The position numbers and the translations under genes are program-made. A stretch of DNA of 64,000 nucleotides from Lonsdalea populi (GTDB lineage Bacteria; Pseudomonadota; Gammaproteobacteria; Enterobacterales; Enterobacteriaceae), in contig NZ_CP065534.1 of the NCBI RefSeq assembly GCF_015999465.1, forward strand, positions 1,178,001 to 1,242,000, written 5' to 3'. Positions 1 through 9,296 of this stretch are shown one piece after another; the first letter of the stretch is position 1; every line of letters begins with the position of its first letter. Below the pieces are notes generated by a model. The model made no database searches, was not told the DNA's origin, and saw only the letters and a program-made list of their open reading frames with translations.

Positions 1-755
<755 letters not shown>

Positions 756-1299
756 GGCGAATAAACCCTTTGTTTTTTATTAGGAATTAGGATGCGGATC
801 ATAACGTTTAATTCAGGTCCGATGCCATACCAATCTATTAGCGTTATTTCATGTAAACCTCGGCGCGGTGACAGGAAGTCGGTGGATAGTGGATCATCTT
901 TTAGCAACTGCCGGTTGAAGGGGAAATGAGGAAACCTGAGTAAATAAAAGAGGCTATTATTCGATGCCTATTTATTATCCTCTGCCCTTTTGGCGATCGC
1001 CGTGTTGCGCGGGGAGTACTGTATGAATTTCACGCTGCGATTTTGGCTAAAAATGCGTTATCGCTTTTGGCGGCCTTTTCTAACCGGGTTTTCATTATCC
1101 TAAAAACGAATAAAAACGATGTTATATGGTTGTAAAAAAGCATATGGCGCATGAATGCAGGTCGTAAAAGGCGCTAGTCGGATTTTTTAACGCTTTTTAT
1201 TGCATTTCGTCGATGTTCAGCTGGACAAATGCTTCATCTATTGCTGTACTGTGCATGACACAGAGTTTGTGTCTTTCATTCATGTTAAAGGTAAGTTTG
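756..1299. other. yffB-cspE intergenic region with possible micro-ORFs and csp leader
   Basis: About 540 bases without a recognised gene. On the plus strand there are two short reading frames with good ribosome sites: 964-1026 (20 codons, AAAGAGG upstream) and 1023-1103 (26 codons, GGGGAG six bases upstream), joined by an ATGA overlap. The leader of cspE is AT-rich and holds a small hairpin, GACACA/TGTGTC at 1257-1273, 27 bases upstream of the start codon. In E. coli this spot is occupied by pagP; no pagP remnant is visible. The region is the junction between two segments that are apart in E. coli. Confidence 0.5.
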
Positions 1300-1509
1300 A
1301 TGTCTAAGATTACAGGTAGCGTTAAGTGGTTTAATGAGTCCAAAGGTTTCGGTTTCATTACTCCTGAAGATGGTAGCAAAGACGTGTTCGTACACTTCTC
1401 TGCCATCCAGAGCAATGGTTTCAAAACTCTGGCTGAAGGTCAGCGTGTAGAGTTCGAAATCACTAGCGGTGCAAAAGGTCCTTCTGCCGCTAACGTTATC
1501 GCTATTTAA
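1300..1509 (+). CDS. cspE: Cold-shock family protein CspE
   Basis: A 69-residue single cold-shock domain (OB fold) that binds single-stranded RNA and DNA and acts as an RNA chaperone and antiterminator. RNP1 (KGFGFI, residues 15-20) and RNP2 (VFVHF, 29-33) are intact. The sequence is nearly identical to E. coli CspE, and the crcB neighbour identifies it as cspE rather than another paralog. The start at 1300 is chosen because [11 protein letters not shown] is the family N-terminus and AAAGGTAAG precedes it; the in-frame upstream extension to 1213 is leader. A strong hairpin terminator follows. Confidence 0.97.
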   Translation: MSKITGSVKWFNESKGFGFITPEDGSKDVFVHFSAIQSNGFKTLAEGQRVEFEITSGAKGPSAANVIAI

Positions 1510-1523
1510 TTATACCGATTTCT

Positions 1524-1555
1524 AAAAAACCCGCCGATTGGCGGGTTTTTATTTT
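1524..1555. terminator. Bidirectional intrinsic terminator between cspE and crcB
   Basis: A six-base stem CCCGCC/GGCGGG (1530-1535 with 1540-1545) around GATT has an A-run on its left and TTTTTATTTTT on its right. It can end cspE transcripts on the plus strand and crcB transcripts on the minus strand, since the crcB stop lies at 1555. Confidence 0.9.
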
Positions 1556-1944
1556 TAGTGGGCAGCGAGCCAACTCACAAGAGAAAAAGCGAGGGCGGCC
1601 AGCGCCAGCGAACCGACAAAGCTCAATACCATATAGATCCCTGCCGTTAACCACTGTCCTTCTTGAATCATCCCCAGCATTTCCACTGAGAACGTGGAGA
1701 ACGTGGTTAAGCCGCCGCAAAATCCCGTCGTTACCACCAGTTTCCAGTGAGAAGGTAAATCCGGTAAACGAACGAAATAGCTTGCCGCCGCCCCAATGAT
1801 GGCCGCGCCAATCAGGTTTGCCATCAGCGTACCGGTCGGTATTCCCGACGCGCCGTTGTTAAAACGCAGAGTTAGCAGCCAGCGCGCGACGCAGCCAATG
1901 CCACCACCGAAAAAAACAGCGAATAAATTAGCGTTTATGGACAT
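1555..1944 (-). CDS. crcB: Fluoride exporter CrcB (Fluc)
   Basis: A 129-residue, four-helix membrane protein of the Fluc/CrcB family, which works as a dual-topology dimer that lets fluoride leave the cytoplasm. Family motifs are present: GGGIGCVARW near the N-terminus, the NLIGAAIIGA helix, and the highly conserved TTGFCGGLTTFSTFS segment carrying the polar track. Its place next to cspE is as in E. coli. The leader (1945-2061) contains a fluoride-riboswitch-like aptamer, which fits induction by fluoride. Confidence 0.96.
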   Translation of the reverse strand: MSINANLFAVFFGGGIGCVARWLLTLRFNNGASGIPTGTLMANLIGAAIIGAAASYFVRLPDLPSHWKLVVTTGFCGGLTTFSTFSVEMLGMIQEGQWLTAGIYMVLSFVGSLALAALAFSLVSWLAAH

Positions 1945-2014
1945 CTTTTATTTCCACAGCAAGTTGGGTTAATCTCGAAAGGATGGGCATATGCTACGTC
2001 AGGGTTTGAGAAGG

Positions 2015-2061
2015 CGTAGACATCATCAGCCAAAAGGCGTTTATGGAGGAATGCCACCTCC
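2015..2061 (-). promoter_or_regulatory. Fluoride riboswitch (crcB motif) aptamer
   Basis: Read on the minus strand, the RNA starts GGAGGTGGCATTCCTCC, then ATAAAC, a GCC-TTTT-GGC hairpin and TGATGATGTCTACG. This matches the crcB RNA architecture: stem GGAG/CTCC, a loop GGCAT able to pair with the downstream ATGTC as the pseudoknot, the second stem GCC/GGC, and the conserved TGATG...CTAC tail. It sits 70 bases upstream of the crcB start. A CTACG/CGTAG stem just downstream (1994-2019 area) could be part of the expression platform. One deviation: the GAUG element reads GGUG. Function is inferred from motif and context. Confidence 0.85.
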
Positions 2062-2164
2062 GTTGCAAACATCCAAAGTTTACCCGCTAGCGCCGCGTTT
2101 TTGTAGGGAAGAGCATCGGGTGACGGTTCATCGTGGTTTGTGACTCACCGAGTGAGGGTGTGCT

Positions 2165-2962
2165 ATGAAAGTTGCGCTGGGTCAGTTTGCCGTACAGCGG
2201 CAGTGGCAGGATAATGCGAATACGTGCATCAGGCTGATGCACGAGGCGACAGCCGCGGGAGCCCGCCTGCTGGTGCTGCCGGAAGCGGTGCTGGCGCGAG
2301 ATAATGCCGATGCTGAGTGGGGAACTAATCACGCGCAGCCTTTGAACGGGTCTTTCGTGAGCCAATTGCTTTCAGCCAGCGAATCTTCATCCCTCACCGT
2401 CGTCTTCACCCTGCATACCCCAGCGGAAGAGGGGCGCGTGTACAACACGCTGCTGGCGCTGCGTCAGGGGGAAGTGTTGGCTCATTACCATAAGCTCCAT
2501 CTTTACGATGCCTTCTCATGGCAGGAATCTAAACGAGTCACGCCCGGGGGGATGCTCCCCCCGGTGATCGACATCGACGGGGTAAAGGTCGGCATGATGG
2601 TTTGCTACGACCTGCGTTTTCCGGAGATGGCGCGTATGCTGGCGATCAAAGGCGCCGACATGCTTGTGCTTCCCGCCGCGTGGGTTAAAGGTGCGCATAA
2701 AGAGATGCATTGGGAACTATTGAACCGAGCCCGTGCGCTGGAAAATACCTGTTACCTGATCGCTGTTGGCGAGTGCGGCGTGAAGAATATTGGTAATAGT
2801 ATGGTGGTGGACCCCATGGGGATCGTCATCGCACAGGCGACGGAAGAACCCGCGCTGCTCTACGCCGATCTGAGTCTGGAGCGAATTCAACGCGTGCGTC
2901 GTCAATTACCTGTTCTGAATCATAACCGCTTCGAACCGCCTGTATTACGCTGTTACAGATAA
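2165..2962 (+). CDS. ybeM: Nitrilase-superfamily amidase YbeM (deaminated glutathione amidase type)
   Basis: A 265-residue carbon-nitrogen hydrolase. The Glu-Lys-Cys triad is complete: E40 in VLPEAV, K110 in HYHKLHLYDAF and C147 in MVCYDLRFPE. Family members of the Nit1/YbeM group hydrolyse deaminated glutathione, a repair of a transaminase side product; that substrate is inferred from the family. The gene lies between crcB and tatE as in E. coli, where the K-12 copy is reported to be defective; here the frame is intact from MKVALGQFAVQ to the expected C-terminus. Confidence 0.88.
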   Translation: MKVALGQFAVQRQWQDNANTCIRLMHEATAAGARLLVLPEAVLARDNADAEWGTNHAQPLNGSFVSQLLSASESSSLTVVFTLHTPAEEGRVYNTLLALRQGEVLAHYHKLHLYDAFSWQESKRVTPGGMLPPVIDIDGVKVGMMVCYDLRFPEMARMLAIKGADMLVLPAAWVKGAHKEMHWELLNRARALENTCYLIAVGECGVKNIGNSMVVDPMGIVIAQATEEPALLYADLSLERIQRVRRQLPVLNHNRFEPPVLRCYR

Positions 2963-3107
2963 TCTCGGCTAATGGATCGTGCCGGGGGGAGGGGTGTTCC
3001 GGTCTTAATTTGTTACAGATGGTCGTTATATTATGATGAAGGCTGACTTAAAACGGGCCGAGGCACAAGTGCTGGCTGTCCCAGCGTATAAAATCAGGTA
3101 GGTATTT

Positions 3108-3314
3108 ATGGAAGGTATCAGCATTGCTAAACTGTTGGTGATTGGCGCATTGATCGTTCTGTTATTCGGCACCAACAAACTTCGTAGCCTGGGCGGCGAC
3201 CTGGGAGCGGCGATCAAAGGCTTTAAGAAAGCCATGAACGACGATCAGACTACGGTTAAAACACAGACGCCGGAAGAACCGGCCGCGCTCAACGACGTGC
3301 GCAACAAGGAATAA
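3108..3314 (+). CDS. tatE: Sec-independent protein translocase subunit TatE
   Basis: A 68-residue TatA/TatE family protein: one N-terminal membrane helix (about residues 6-20), the FGTNKL hinge, and an amphipathic helix [16 protein letters not shown] followed by an acidic polar tail. TatE is a minor TatA paralog in the twin-arginine translocation pore. The location between ybeM and lipA, and the sequence [10 protein letters not shown] close to the E. coli TatE start, separate it from TatA. An AGGTA ribosome site precedes the ATG. Confidence 0.95.
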   Translation: MEGISIAKLLVIGALIVLLFGTNKLRSLGGDLGAAIKGFKKAMNDDQTTVKTQTPEEPAALNDVRNKE

Positions 3315-3340
3315 TCATTTTTCAATGATGCCGGGCGTGC

Positions 3341-3362
3341 AGCGGACGGGATCCCGTCCGCT
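3341..3362. repeat. Perfect 22-bp palindrome between convergent tatE and lipA
   Basis: The two 11-base halves (left half AGCGGACGGGA) are exact reverse complements with no loop. It sits between the ends of the convergent genes tatE (+) and lipA (-), where a bidirectional terminator is expected, but no T-run follows on either side. Confidence 0.7.
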
Positions 3363-3415
3363 CAGTCCTAAGATTACACCAGCAAACTGTAATCATTTAT
3401 TGCCGGATAGACGGG

Positions 3416-4381
3416 CTATTTGACTTCTTCGCCCTTGGCTTGCAGGTCAGCGTGGTAAGACGACCGCACAAAAGGCCCGCAGGCGGCATGGGTGAATCCC
3501 ATCGCCAACGCTTCCTGTTTCATCTCATCAAACTCTTCTGGCGGAACGTAACGTTTCACTGCAAGGTGATGGCGGCTGGGTTGCAGATATTGACCTAATG
3601 TCAGCATCGTCACGCCATGACGGCGCAGGTCGCGCATCACTTCCACAATCTCTTCATTGGTTTCGCCCAGTCCTACCATCAGGCCAGACTTTGTCGGGAT
3701 GTCCGGATGTGCGGTCTTGAAGTTTTCCAGCAGTTTAAGCGACCACTCGTAGTTGGCGCCGGGACGGACCTGACGATACAGACGCGGTACGTTTTCCAGG
3801 TTGTGGTTGAAGACGTCCGGCGGACTGGCGTTGAGAATTTCCAGCGCGCGATCCATACGGCCGCGGAAATCTGGCACCAGCGTTTCAATCTTGATCTGCG
3901 GACTTTTGCGGCGAATAGCGCTGATGCAGTCGGCGAAATGCTGAGCGCCGCCATCCCGCAGGTCATCACGGTCTACCGATGTGATGACGACATAACGCAG
4001 AGCCATATCGTGGATCGTTTGCGCCAGTTTTTCCGGCTCGTTGGCGTCGGGCGCAATCGGTCGGCCATGCGCGACATCGCAGAAGGGGCAGCGACGGGTA
4101 CAGATTGCGCCGAGGATCATAAAGGTGGCCGTACCGTGGTTGAAGCATTCAGCCAGGTTAGGGCAAGAGGCTTCTTCACAAACCGAATGCAGTCCATTGC
4201 GGCGCATGGCGTCTTTGATTCCCTTGATCCGGCTTGAGTCGGCAGGGAGTTTAATTTTCATCCATTCGGGTTTGCGCAGCATATCCTGGCGTTCAACGGC
4301 AACGGTCCTTACGGGAATCAAGGCCAGTTTGTCGGCGTCGCGGTATTTTACGCCACGTTCGATCTGAATCGGTTTACTCAT
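3416..4381 (-). CDS. lipA: Lipoyl synthase (radical SAM)
   Basis: A 321-residue radical SAM enzyme that inserts two sulfur atoms into protein-bound octanoyl groups to make lipoyl cofactors of 2-oxoacid dehydrogenases and the glycine cleavage system. The auxiliary cluster cysteines C68, C73 and C79 ([15 protein letters not shown]) and the radical SAM cysteines C94, C98 and C101 (CTRRCPFC) are at the same positions as in E. coli LipA. The C-terminal FVRSSYHAD motif, which supplies the serine cluster ligand, is present. The LysR gene ybeF that separates lipA and lipB in E. coli is absent; a 173-base gap lies there instead. Confidence 0.98.
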   Translation of the reverse strand: MSKPIQIERGVKYRDADKLALIPVRTVAVERQDMLRKPEWMKIKLPADSSRIKGIKDAMRRNGLHSVCEEASCPNLAECFNHGTATFMILGAICTRRCPFCDVAHGRPIAPDANEPEKLAQTIHDMALRYVVITSVDRDDLRDGGAQHFADCISAIRRKSPQIKIETLVPDFRGRMDRALEILNASPPDVFNHNLENVPRLYRQVRPGANYEWSLKLLENFKTAHPDIPTKSGLMVGLGETNEEIVEVMRDLRRHGVTMLTLGQYLQPSRHHLAVKRYVPPEEFDEMKQEALAMGFTHAACGPFVRSSYHADLQAKGEEVK

Positions 4382-4411
4382 GTTTGCGTAAGTTCCAGTT
4401 CTGAATCGCTG

Positions 4412-4453
4412 TCATGAATTAACGACTAATTCATGAATCGCGTGAGTCGTTAA
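4412..4453. promoter_or_regulatory. Two overlapping, mutually exclusive inverted repeats upstream of lipA
   Basis: Repeat one pairs 4412-4421 (TCATGAATTA) with 4427-4436 (TAATTCATGA), ten perfect base pairs with a five-base loop. Repeat two pairs 4419-4427 (TTAACGACT) with 4445-4453 (AGTCGTTAA), nine perfect pairs. Bases 4419-4421 and 4427 are needed by both stems, so they cannot form together. They lie 31-72 bases upstream of the lipA start codon. Either an operator or an alternative RNA structure would fit; nothing in the sequence names the regulator. Confidence 0.5.
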
Positions 4454-4554
4454 ACTTTTTTTTAAAAAACTCACAAAATTATATCATCTTTGTCCGGTGA
4501 CAATCAGCCTTTGAACAGGCAAAAAGCATCATTAGTGTAAACGAAATGTAATGG

Positions 4555-5265
4555 TTATGCCGGGTGTGATCGAGAAAGATACGTCATCGGCTGCGGTTCC
4601 CCCTGCTGTTCCCACGCCCAGTCTACCCATTCGCTTTCTGTGTAGCTGAGTCGCCGCAAAAAGGCAGTGGTCAAAATGGGCGCAGTGTCTTCAACGGTAG
4701 CACCGGGTACGAGCTCATTGAGCTGCGTCATTTGCATGCCGGCATAACCGCACGGATTGATGCGCCGGAAAGGAGACAAATCCATCGCAATATTCAGCGC
4801 CAGACCGTGGAAAGAGCAGCCATGTCGAATGCGAAGTCCGAGAGAACAGATTTTTTTATCGCTGACATACACGCCGGGCGCATCCGGGCGTGCATAGGCT
4901 TCGATCTCGAAATGCGCCAGCGTGTCGACGACGGTCTGTTCAATCGCGCTGACCAAATGACGGACGCCGACTTTGCGGCGTTTAATGTCAATCATCACGT
5001 ACATCACCTGCTGGCCCGGGCCATGATAGGTGACTTGCCCGCCACGGTCACTCTGGATGACCGGGATATCTCCCGGCATCAGTACATGTTCCGCTTTGCC
5101 CGCCTGTCCCTGAGTGAACACCGGGGAGTGCTGAACTAGCCACAACTCATCAGCGCTGTCGTCGTCGCGTTGTTCGGTGAAGTGGTGCATCGCCAGGGAT
5201 ACCTGCTCGTAAGGGAGTAGGCCTAGCTGACGAATAATGATCTTGTCTTGTTCCACTGGCGTCAT
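4555..5265 (-). CDS. lipB: Octanoyl-[ACP]:protein N-octanoyltransferase
   Basis: A cysteine/lysine acyltransferase that moves octanoate from acyl carrier protein to lipoyl domains, the step before LipA. The conserved [12 protein letters not shown] segment (residues 74-86), K138 in [11 protein letters not shown] and the catalytic C172 in INPCGYAGM are intact. The frame is open further upstream to 5376, but homology begins at [10 protein letters not shown], so MTPVEQDK at 5265 (236 residues) is preferred; its ribosome site is weak and the exact start is uncertain. It follows ybeD on the same strand. Confidence 0.95.
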   Translation of the reverse strand: MTPVEQDKIIIRQLGLLPYEQVSLAMHHFTEQRDDDSADELWLVQHSPVFTQGQAGKAEHVLMPGDIPVIQSDRGGQVTYHGPGQQVMYVMIDIKRRKVGVRHLVSAIEQTVVDTLAHFEIEAYARPDAPGVYVSDKKICSLGLRIRHGCSFHGLALNIAMDLSPFRRINPCGYAGMQMTQLNELVPGATVEDTAPILTTAFLRRLSYTESEWVDWAWEQQGEPQPMTYLSRSHPA

Positions 5266-5372
5266 CTTCAGCGTCGGGAGTGAATGGCGGTCACTATACG
5301 GGATACCGCCGTGGGGACGAATAGCGCTTACGATCCGCGTCTGCCTTCCTGTGGTAAAAAAAGTCGACGAGA

Positions 5373-5636
5373 TCAAAGCACCATACGAACGATGTCGATT
5401 TTACCCAGCTCTTCATACAACGTCTCAACCTGCTCGACGTGCGTGGCGTTAATCGTGATGGAAACCGAGTGGTAATTGCCCTTCGCGCTGGGTTTGATTT
5501 GCGGCGTGTAGTCGCCAGGTGCATGACGTTGCACGACTTCAACTACCTGATCGACGAGCTCCGGCTGCGCCAGACCCATCACCTTGTAGGTAAAGGAGCA
5601 GGGAAACTCGAGCAGTTCATTGAGTTTGGTTTTCAT
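5373..5636 (-). CDS. ybeD: DUF493 protein YbeD
   Basis: An 87-residue protein with an ACT-like ferredoxin fold, family DUF493/YbeD. It covers the whole E. coli YbeD sequence ([18 protein letters not shown]... through [11 protein letters not shown]). The biochemical role is unknown; a regulatory function has been suggested from the fold. It lies between dacA and lipB, which is its usual place, and a 107-base gap separates its stop from the preferred lipB start. Confidence 0.93.
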   Translation of the reverse strand: MKTKLNELLEFPCSFTYKVMGLAQPELVDQVVEVVQRHAPGDYTPQIKPSAKGNYHSVSITINATHVEQVETLYEELGKIDIVRMVL

Positions 5637-5684
5637 TAAGACACTCCAGAGTGGTTTTCCAACGGTAATACCATAGAAAGTATA

Positions 5685-5704
5685 ACTCCCGCCGGGGCGG
5701 GAGT
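5685..5704. terminator. Strong hairpin after dacA
   Basis: ACTCCCGCC pairs with GGCGGGAGT (nine base pairs, two-base loop) between dacA and ybeD. The minus-strand sequence that follows (TATACTTTCT) is only moderately T-rich, so it may attenuate rather than fully stop dacA read-through. Confidence 0.6.
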
Positions 5705-5754
5705 GTATTTATCCGTGTGATATGGGGGCGTTATGCCAGGAGACAAGGGGGGGA

Positions 5755-6966
5755 TCAGCTGAACCAGCGGTGGAACATCAGTTTCACGTAGTCCATCAAC
5801 CGGCCGAAAATGCCGCCTTCTTTTACTTCGTTCATCACCACCAGCGGGCGCTGTTCGATGGTCTTGCCATCCAGTTGGAAGTTGATGGTGCCTACGATCT
5901 GGTTCTTGCCTAGTGGGGCATGCAGTTCGGTGTTGTTCAATACGTAGCTGGCCTTCAGATCCTTCATCCGACCGCGCGGAATGGTGATGTAGACATCTTT
6001 TTCAACGCTCAGCGCAACGCGATCGCTGTCGCCAAACCAGACCGGTTCTGAAGCGAACTCTTTACCTGATTTCAGCGGCGCCACGGTTTCGAAGAAGCGG
6101 AAGCCCCAGGTCAGCAGTTTTTTGCTTTCGGCTTCGCGGCCTTTGAACGTTCTGCCGCCGAGAACGGCGGATATCAGACGCATCTGGCCTTCGGTCGCCG
6201 AGGCGACCAGGTTAAAGCCGGCGGAGGAGGTATGACCGGTTTTGATGCCGTCCACGTTCAGGCTCGTGTCCCACAGCAGGCCGTTGCGGTTGGTTTGACG
6301 GATGTTGTTGAAGGTGAACTCTTTCTCTTTGTACGTCGCGTACTCATCCGGTACGTCGCGGATCAGCGCCTGGCCGATCAGCGCCATATCCCGAGCCGAA
6401 CTGTACTGTCCTTCGGCATCCAGCCCATGTACGGTTTTAAACTGCGTATTCTGCAGGCCCAGCGCGTTGACGTAGTTGTTCATCAGGTTGACGAACGAAT
6501 CCTGACTGCCGGCGACATAGTCCGCCATGGCGACGCAGGCGTCGTTGCCCGACTGCAGAATAATCCCCTTGTTAAGCAGAGAGACGCTGACGCGGTCTCC
6601 GGGCTTCAGAAACATCAGTGAAGACCCCTGAAACTCCGGGTTGCCGGTCGCCCAGGCATCTTTGCCGATGGTCACAACATCATTCGGCGTAATCTTCCCC
6701 GCCTTGATAGCTTGCCCGATAACATAACTGGTCATCATTTTAGTCAGGCTGGCCGGATTACGACGGCTGTCAGCGTTCATTTCCGCAAGGACTTTACCCG
6801 AGTTGTAATCAATCAGAATATAAGCTTCGGCGTCGATCTGCGGCACACCTGGGATCATGGTTTTGAGGTTGACGTCGTCGGCGTGGGCGAAGGTCGAGGC
6901 GCAAAGTGCCAGCAGTGAGCCCAGCACGATGCGTGGCATAAAACGAGTTGTGGTTTCTGTATTCAT
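5755..6966 (-). CDS. dacA: D-alanyl-D-alanine carboxypeptidase DacA (PBP5)
   Basis: A 403-residue penicillin-binding protein that trims the terminal D-Ala of peptidoglycan stem peptides in the periplasm. It has a Sec signal peptide (cut after about ...STFAHA), the SxxK nucleophile in PASLTKMM, the SGN motif in [11 protein letters not shown] and the KTG motif in [11 protein letters not shown]. The C-terminal segment [17 protein letters not shown] is the amphipathic helix that anchors PBP5 to the inner membrane. The gene heads the dacA-ybeD-lipB group and lies downstream of rlpA. Confidence 0.97.
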   Translation of the reverse strand: MNTETTTRFMPRIVLGSLLALCASTFAHADDVNLKTMIPGVPQIDAEAYILIDYNSGKVLAEMNADSRRNPASLTKMMTSYVIGQAIKAGKITPNDVVTIGKDAWATGNPEFQGSSLMFLKPGDRVSVSLLNKGIILQSGNDACVAMADYVAGSQDSFVNLMNNYVNALGLQNTQFKTVHGLDAEGQYSSARDMALIGQALIRDVPDEYATYKEKEFTFNNIRQTNRNGLLWDTSLNVDGIKTGHTSSAGFNLVASATEGQMRLISAVLGGRTFKGREAESKKLLTWGFRFFETVAPLKSGKEFASEPVWFGDSDRVALSVEKDVYITIPRGRMKDLKASYVLNNTELHAPLGKNQIVGTINFQLDGKTIEQRPLVVMNEVKEGGIFGRLMDYVKLMFHRWFS

Positions 6967-7137
6967 GATGGAACAACAACATCCATGGGTATGAGTTAAA
7001 AACGAGTCACACTATAGCAGATGAAGATCCTGGGCGGCATCAGATAATACGTTACGCAATTTTGCCGCAGGGTCCCGCCGGGCGACGTTTTGGCGGGGAA
7101 AGACGATGTCACTTTCGCTTCCCCGGAGGGTATCGGC

Positions 7138-8166
7138 TTACAGCGTCGTAATAAAAGACTGTTGCTGTGCTTCATTAACCAGTCGCTGCTGTAGTTCTAC
7201 CGCATGCTGTCGGCTGGTGAACGGCCCCAACTGAACGCGATACAGACCATTGTTCTGCATCACGTTGCCTTTGACGTTGAAGCGACTTTTTAGACTGCTC
7301 AGCCAGGCGTCGGCGCGTTGTTGATCCTTGAGCGCACCGACCTGAACCACCATATTGCCGCCAGCGGCGGGCGTAGTCGCCACCGTTGGTTGTGATGTTT
7401 CCAGAACCCCGCTGCGCAGCGGCTGAGGCGCGCCAAGGAATCCGCCGCTCGGGGTTGGATTGGCGGCCGGAAATATGGTTGAGGAGGCGTTTTCCGTTGC
7501 CGTATCGGCGATGGACGGTGTATTGCTGTCGGTTGCCGAATTCATGACCGGCGCGCTCATTCCGCCTACGCTGAGATCAGGGCGTTCGGGCAAAGCGAAG
7601 CTCTGCTTGGCCACCCGCGTGCCAACCGTGCCCGGACCTGACAGCGTACCGTCGGGCGCCACGCTGATGAAGTCGACCTTGACGCGGGTATTGTTGGAAA
7701 TATTCAGCCGTTCACCCGCGGCGCGCGTCAGGTCAATAATTTTACCGGGCGTGAAAGGGCCGCGATCGTTGACGCGGACCACCAGTTGACGCCCATTACT
7801 GAGGTTGGTCACGCGCACATAGCTGGGAATAGGCAGGGTAGGGTGCGCGGCGGCCAGCGCGTTGGGATCGAACTCTTCGCCAATGGATGTGCGGTTGCCC
7901 GAGAGTTCTTCGCCGTACCAGGTCGCCAAACCGGTCTGGCTGAAGTTCTGCGGATTTTTGACGATGTTGTAGCTTCGGCCGTTAACGGTGTAATCCTGCA
8001 TCGTGGAAGGATTAAACGGTTCGTAGCGCGGCTCCGCGCCGCCGATCTCTTTCACCGGACCGTTGTAAACCGTCGGCGCTGGCGTGGGCCTTACCTGTTC
8101 CGTTTCGGTGCTACAGCCAGACAACACCATACCGAGCGCTACAATCTCTAGCCAATTCTTACGCAT
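7138..8166 (-). CDS. rlpA: Endolytic peptidoglycan transglycosylase RlpA, lipoprotein
   Basis: A 342-residue outer-membrane lipoprotein: lipobox LSGC at about residue 18, a double-psi beta-barrel domain (TGLATWYGEELSGNRTSIGEEFDP through VRVNDRGPFTPGKIIDLTRAA) with the conserved H and D (AAAHPTLP, NDRGPF), a Ser/Thr/Pro-rich linker, and a C-terminal SPOR domain (about 265-342) that binds denuded septal glycan. It acts in daughter-cell separation; lytic activity has been shown in Pseudomonas and is inferred here. Nine bases separate it from rodA, so it is in the mrdA-rodA operon. Confidence 0.95.
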   Translation of the reverse strand: MRKNWLEIVALGMVLSGCSTETEQVRPTPAPTVYNGPVKEIGGAEPRYEPFNPSTMQDYTVNGRSYNIVKNPQNFSQTGLATWYGEELSGNRTSIGEEFDPNALAAAHPTLPIPSYVRVTNLSNGRQLVVRVNDRGPFTPGKIIDLTRAAGERLNISNNTRVKVDFISVAPDGTLSGPGTVGTRVAKQSFALPERPDLSVGGMSAPVMNSATDSNTPSIADTATENASSTIFPAANPTPSGGFLGAPQPLRSGVLETSQPTVATTPAAGGNMVVQVGALKDQQRADAWLSSLKSRFNVKGNVMQNNGLYRVQLGPFTSRQHAVELQQRLVNEAQQQSFITTL

Positions 8167-8175
8167 TGCCCACCT

Positions 8176-9288
8176 CTATAAGCTTTTGGATAACATTTTG
8201 CGGTGAGTATGTATCGACATGACGATACCAAATCCCGCCATCAAGACTACCAGAGCCGAACCGCCATAGCTGACTAAAGGCAGCGGGACACCGACCACGG
8301 GCAGAATACCACTGACCATGCCGATGTTGACGAAAACGTAGATAAAGAAGATTAGCATTAAACCGCCGACCATGACGCGGCCGAAGGAGTTCTGCGCGTT
8401 GGCGGCGATCACCAGACCCCGCATAATCAGGAACAGATAGAGCGTCAGCAGGATGAGTACGCCGATCAGACCAAGCTCTTCCGCCAGTACGGCGAAGATA
8501 AAGTCGGTATGGCGCTCCGGCAGGAACTCCAACTGCGACTGCGTTCCCTGTAACCAGCCCTTGCCGGAAAGACCACCGGAGCCGATGGCGATTTTGGACT
8601 GGATAATATGATAGCCCGCGCCCAGCGGATCGCTCTCGGGATCCAACAGCATCATCACCCTGTCTCGCTGATAATCATGCATCAGAAAGAACCACAAAAT
8701 AGGAATGAAGGCCGCGACAAGCAGCGCGGCAAAGCCAATCAACCGCCAGCTCATACCCGCGAGAAACAGCACGAACAGGCCTGAGGCGCAGATCAGAATC
8801 GACGTCCCCAGGTCAGGCTGCGCGGCTACCAGCAGCGTAGGCACGAAAATCAGGGCCAGCGCAATGGCGGTATTTTTCAGGGAAGGAGGGCACATATCGC
8901 GGTTGATATAGCGCGATACCATCAGCGGAACGGCGATTTTGGCGATTTCGGACGGCTGAAACCGGACCACGCCCAGATCCAACCAACGCTGTGCGCCTTT
9001 ACTGATTTGGCCGAACACATCCACCAACACCAATAGGATCACGCACACGACATACAAATAGGGCGCCCACCCTTCGTACACCCGGGGCGGGATCTGAGCC
9101 ATGATGATCATCACAATCAGACCAAGCACGCTCTGAGCGACTTTTCGCTCCATCATGTCGATGTTTTGACCGCTGGCGCTCCACATGACGATCAGGCTAT
9201 AGCAGAGCAGCGCCAGTATGCAGAGAAGAAACGGGAGGTCAATGTGGATTTTGGTCCAGATTGAGCCTTTTTGTTGGCTGTCGGTCAT
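8176..9288 (-). CDS. rodA: Rod-shape peptidoglycan glycosyltransferase RodA
   Basis: A 370-residue SEDS-family membrane protein with about ten transmembrane segments, which polymerises lipid II in the elongasome together with PBP2. The motif with the essential aspartate region ([21 protein letters not shown]) and the C-terminal signature [15 protein letters not shown] are present. It lies eight bases downstream of mrdA, its partner gene, and nine bases upstream of rlpA, as in E. coli. Confidence 0.98.
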   Translation of the reverse strand: MTDSQQKGSIWTKIHIDLPFLLCILALLCYSLIVMWSASGQNIDMMERKVAQSVLGLIVMIIMAQIPPRVYEGWAPYLYVVCVILLVLVDVFGQISKGAQRWLDLGVVRFQPSEIAKIAVPLMVSRYINRDMCPPSLKNTAIALALIFVPTLLVAAQPDLGTSILICASGLFVLFLAGMSWRLIGFAALLVAAFIPILWFFLMHDYQRDRVMMLLDPESDPLGAGYHIIQSKIAIGSGGLSGKGWLQGTQSQLEFLPERHTDFIFAVLAEELGLIGVLILLTLYLFLIMRGLVIAANAQNSFGRVMVGGLMLIFFIYVFVNIGMVSGILPVVGVPLPLVSYGGSALVVLMAGFGIVMSIHTHRKMLSKSL

Positions 9289-9296
9289 GAATTTGC

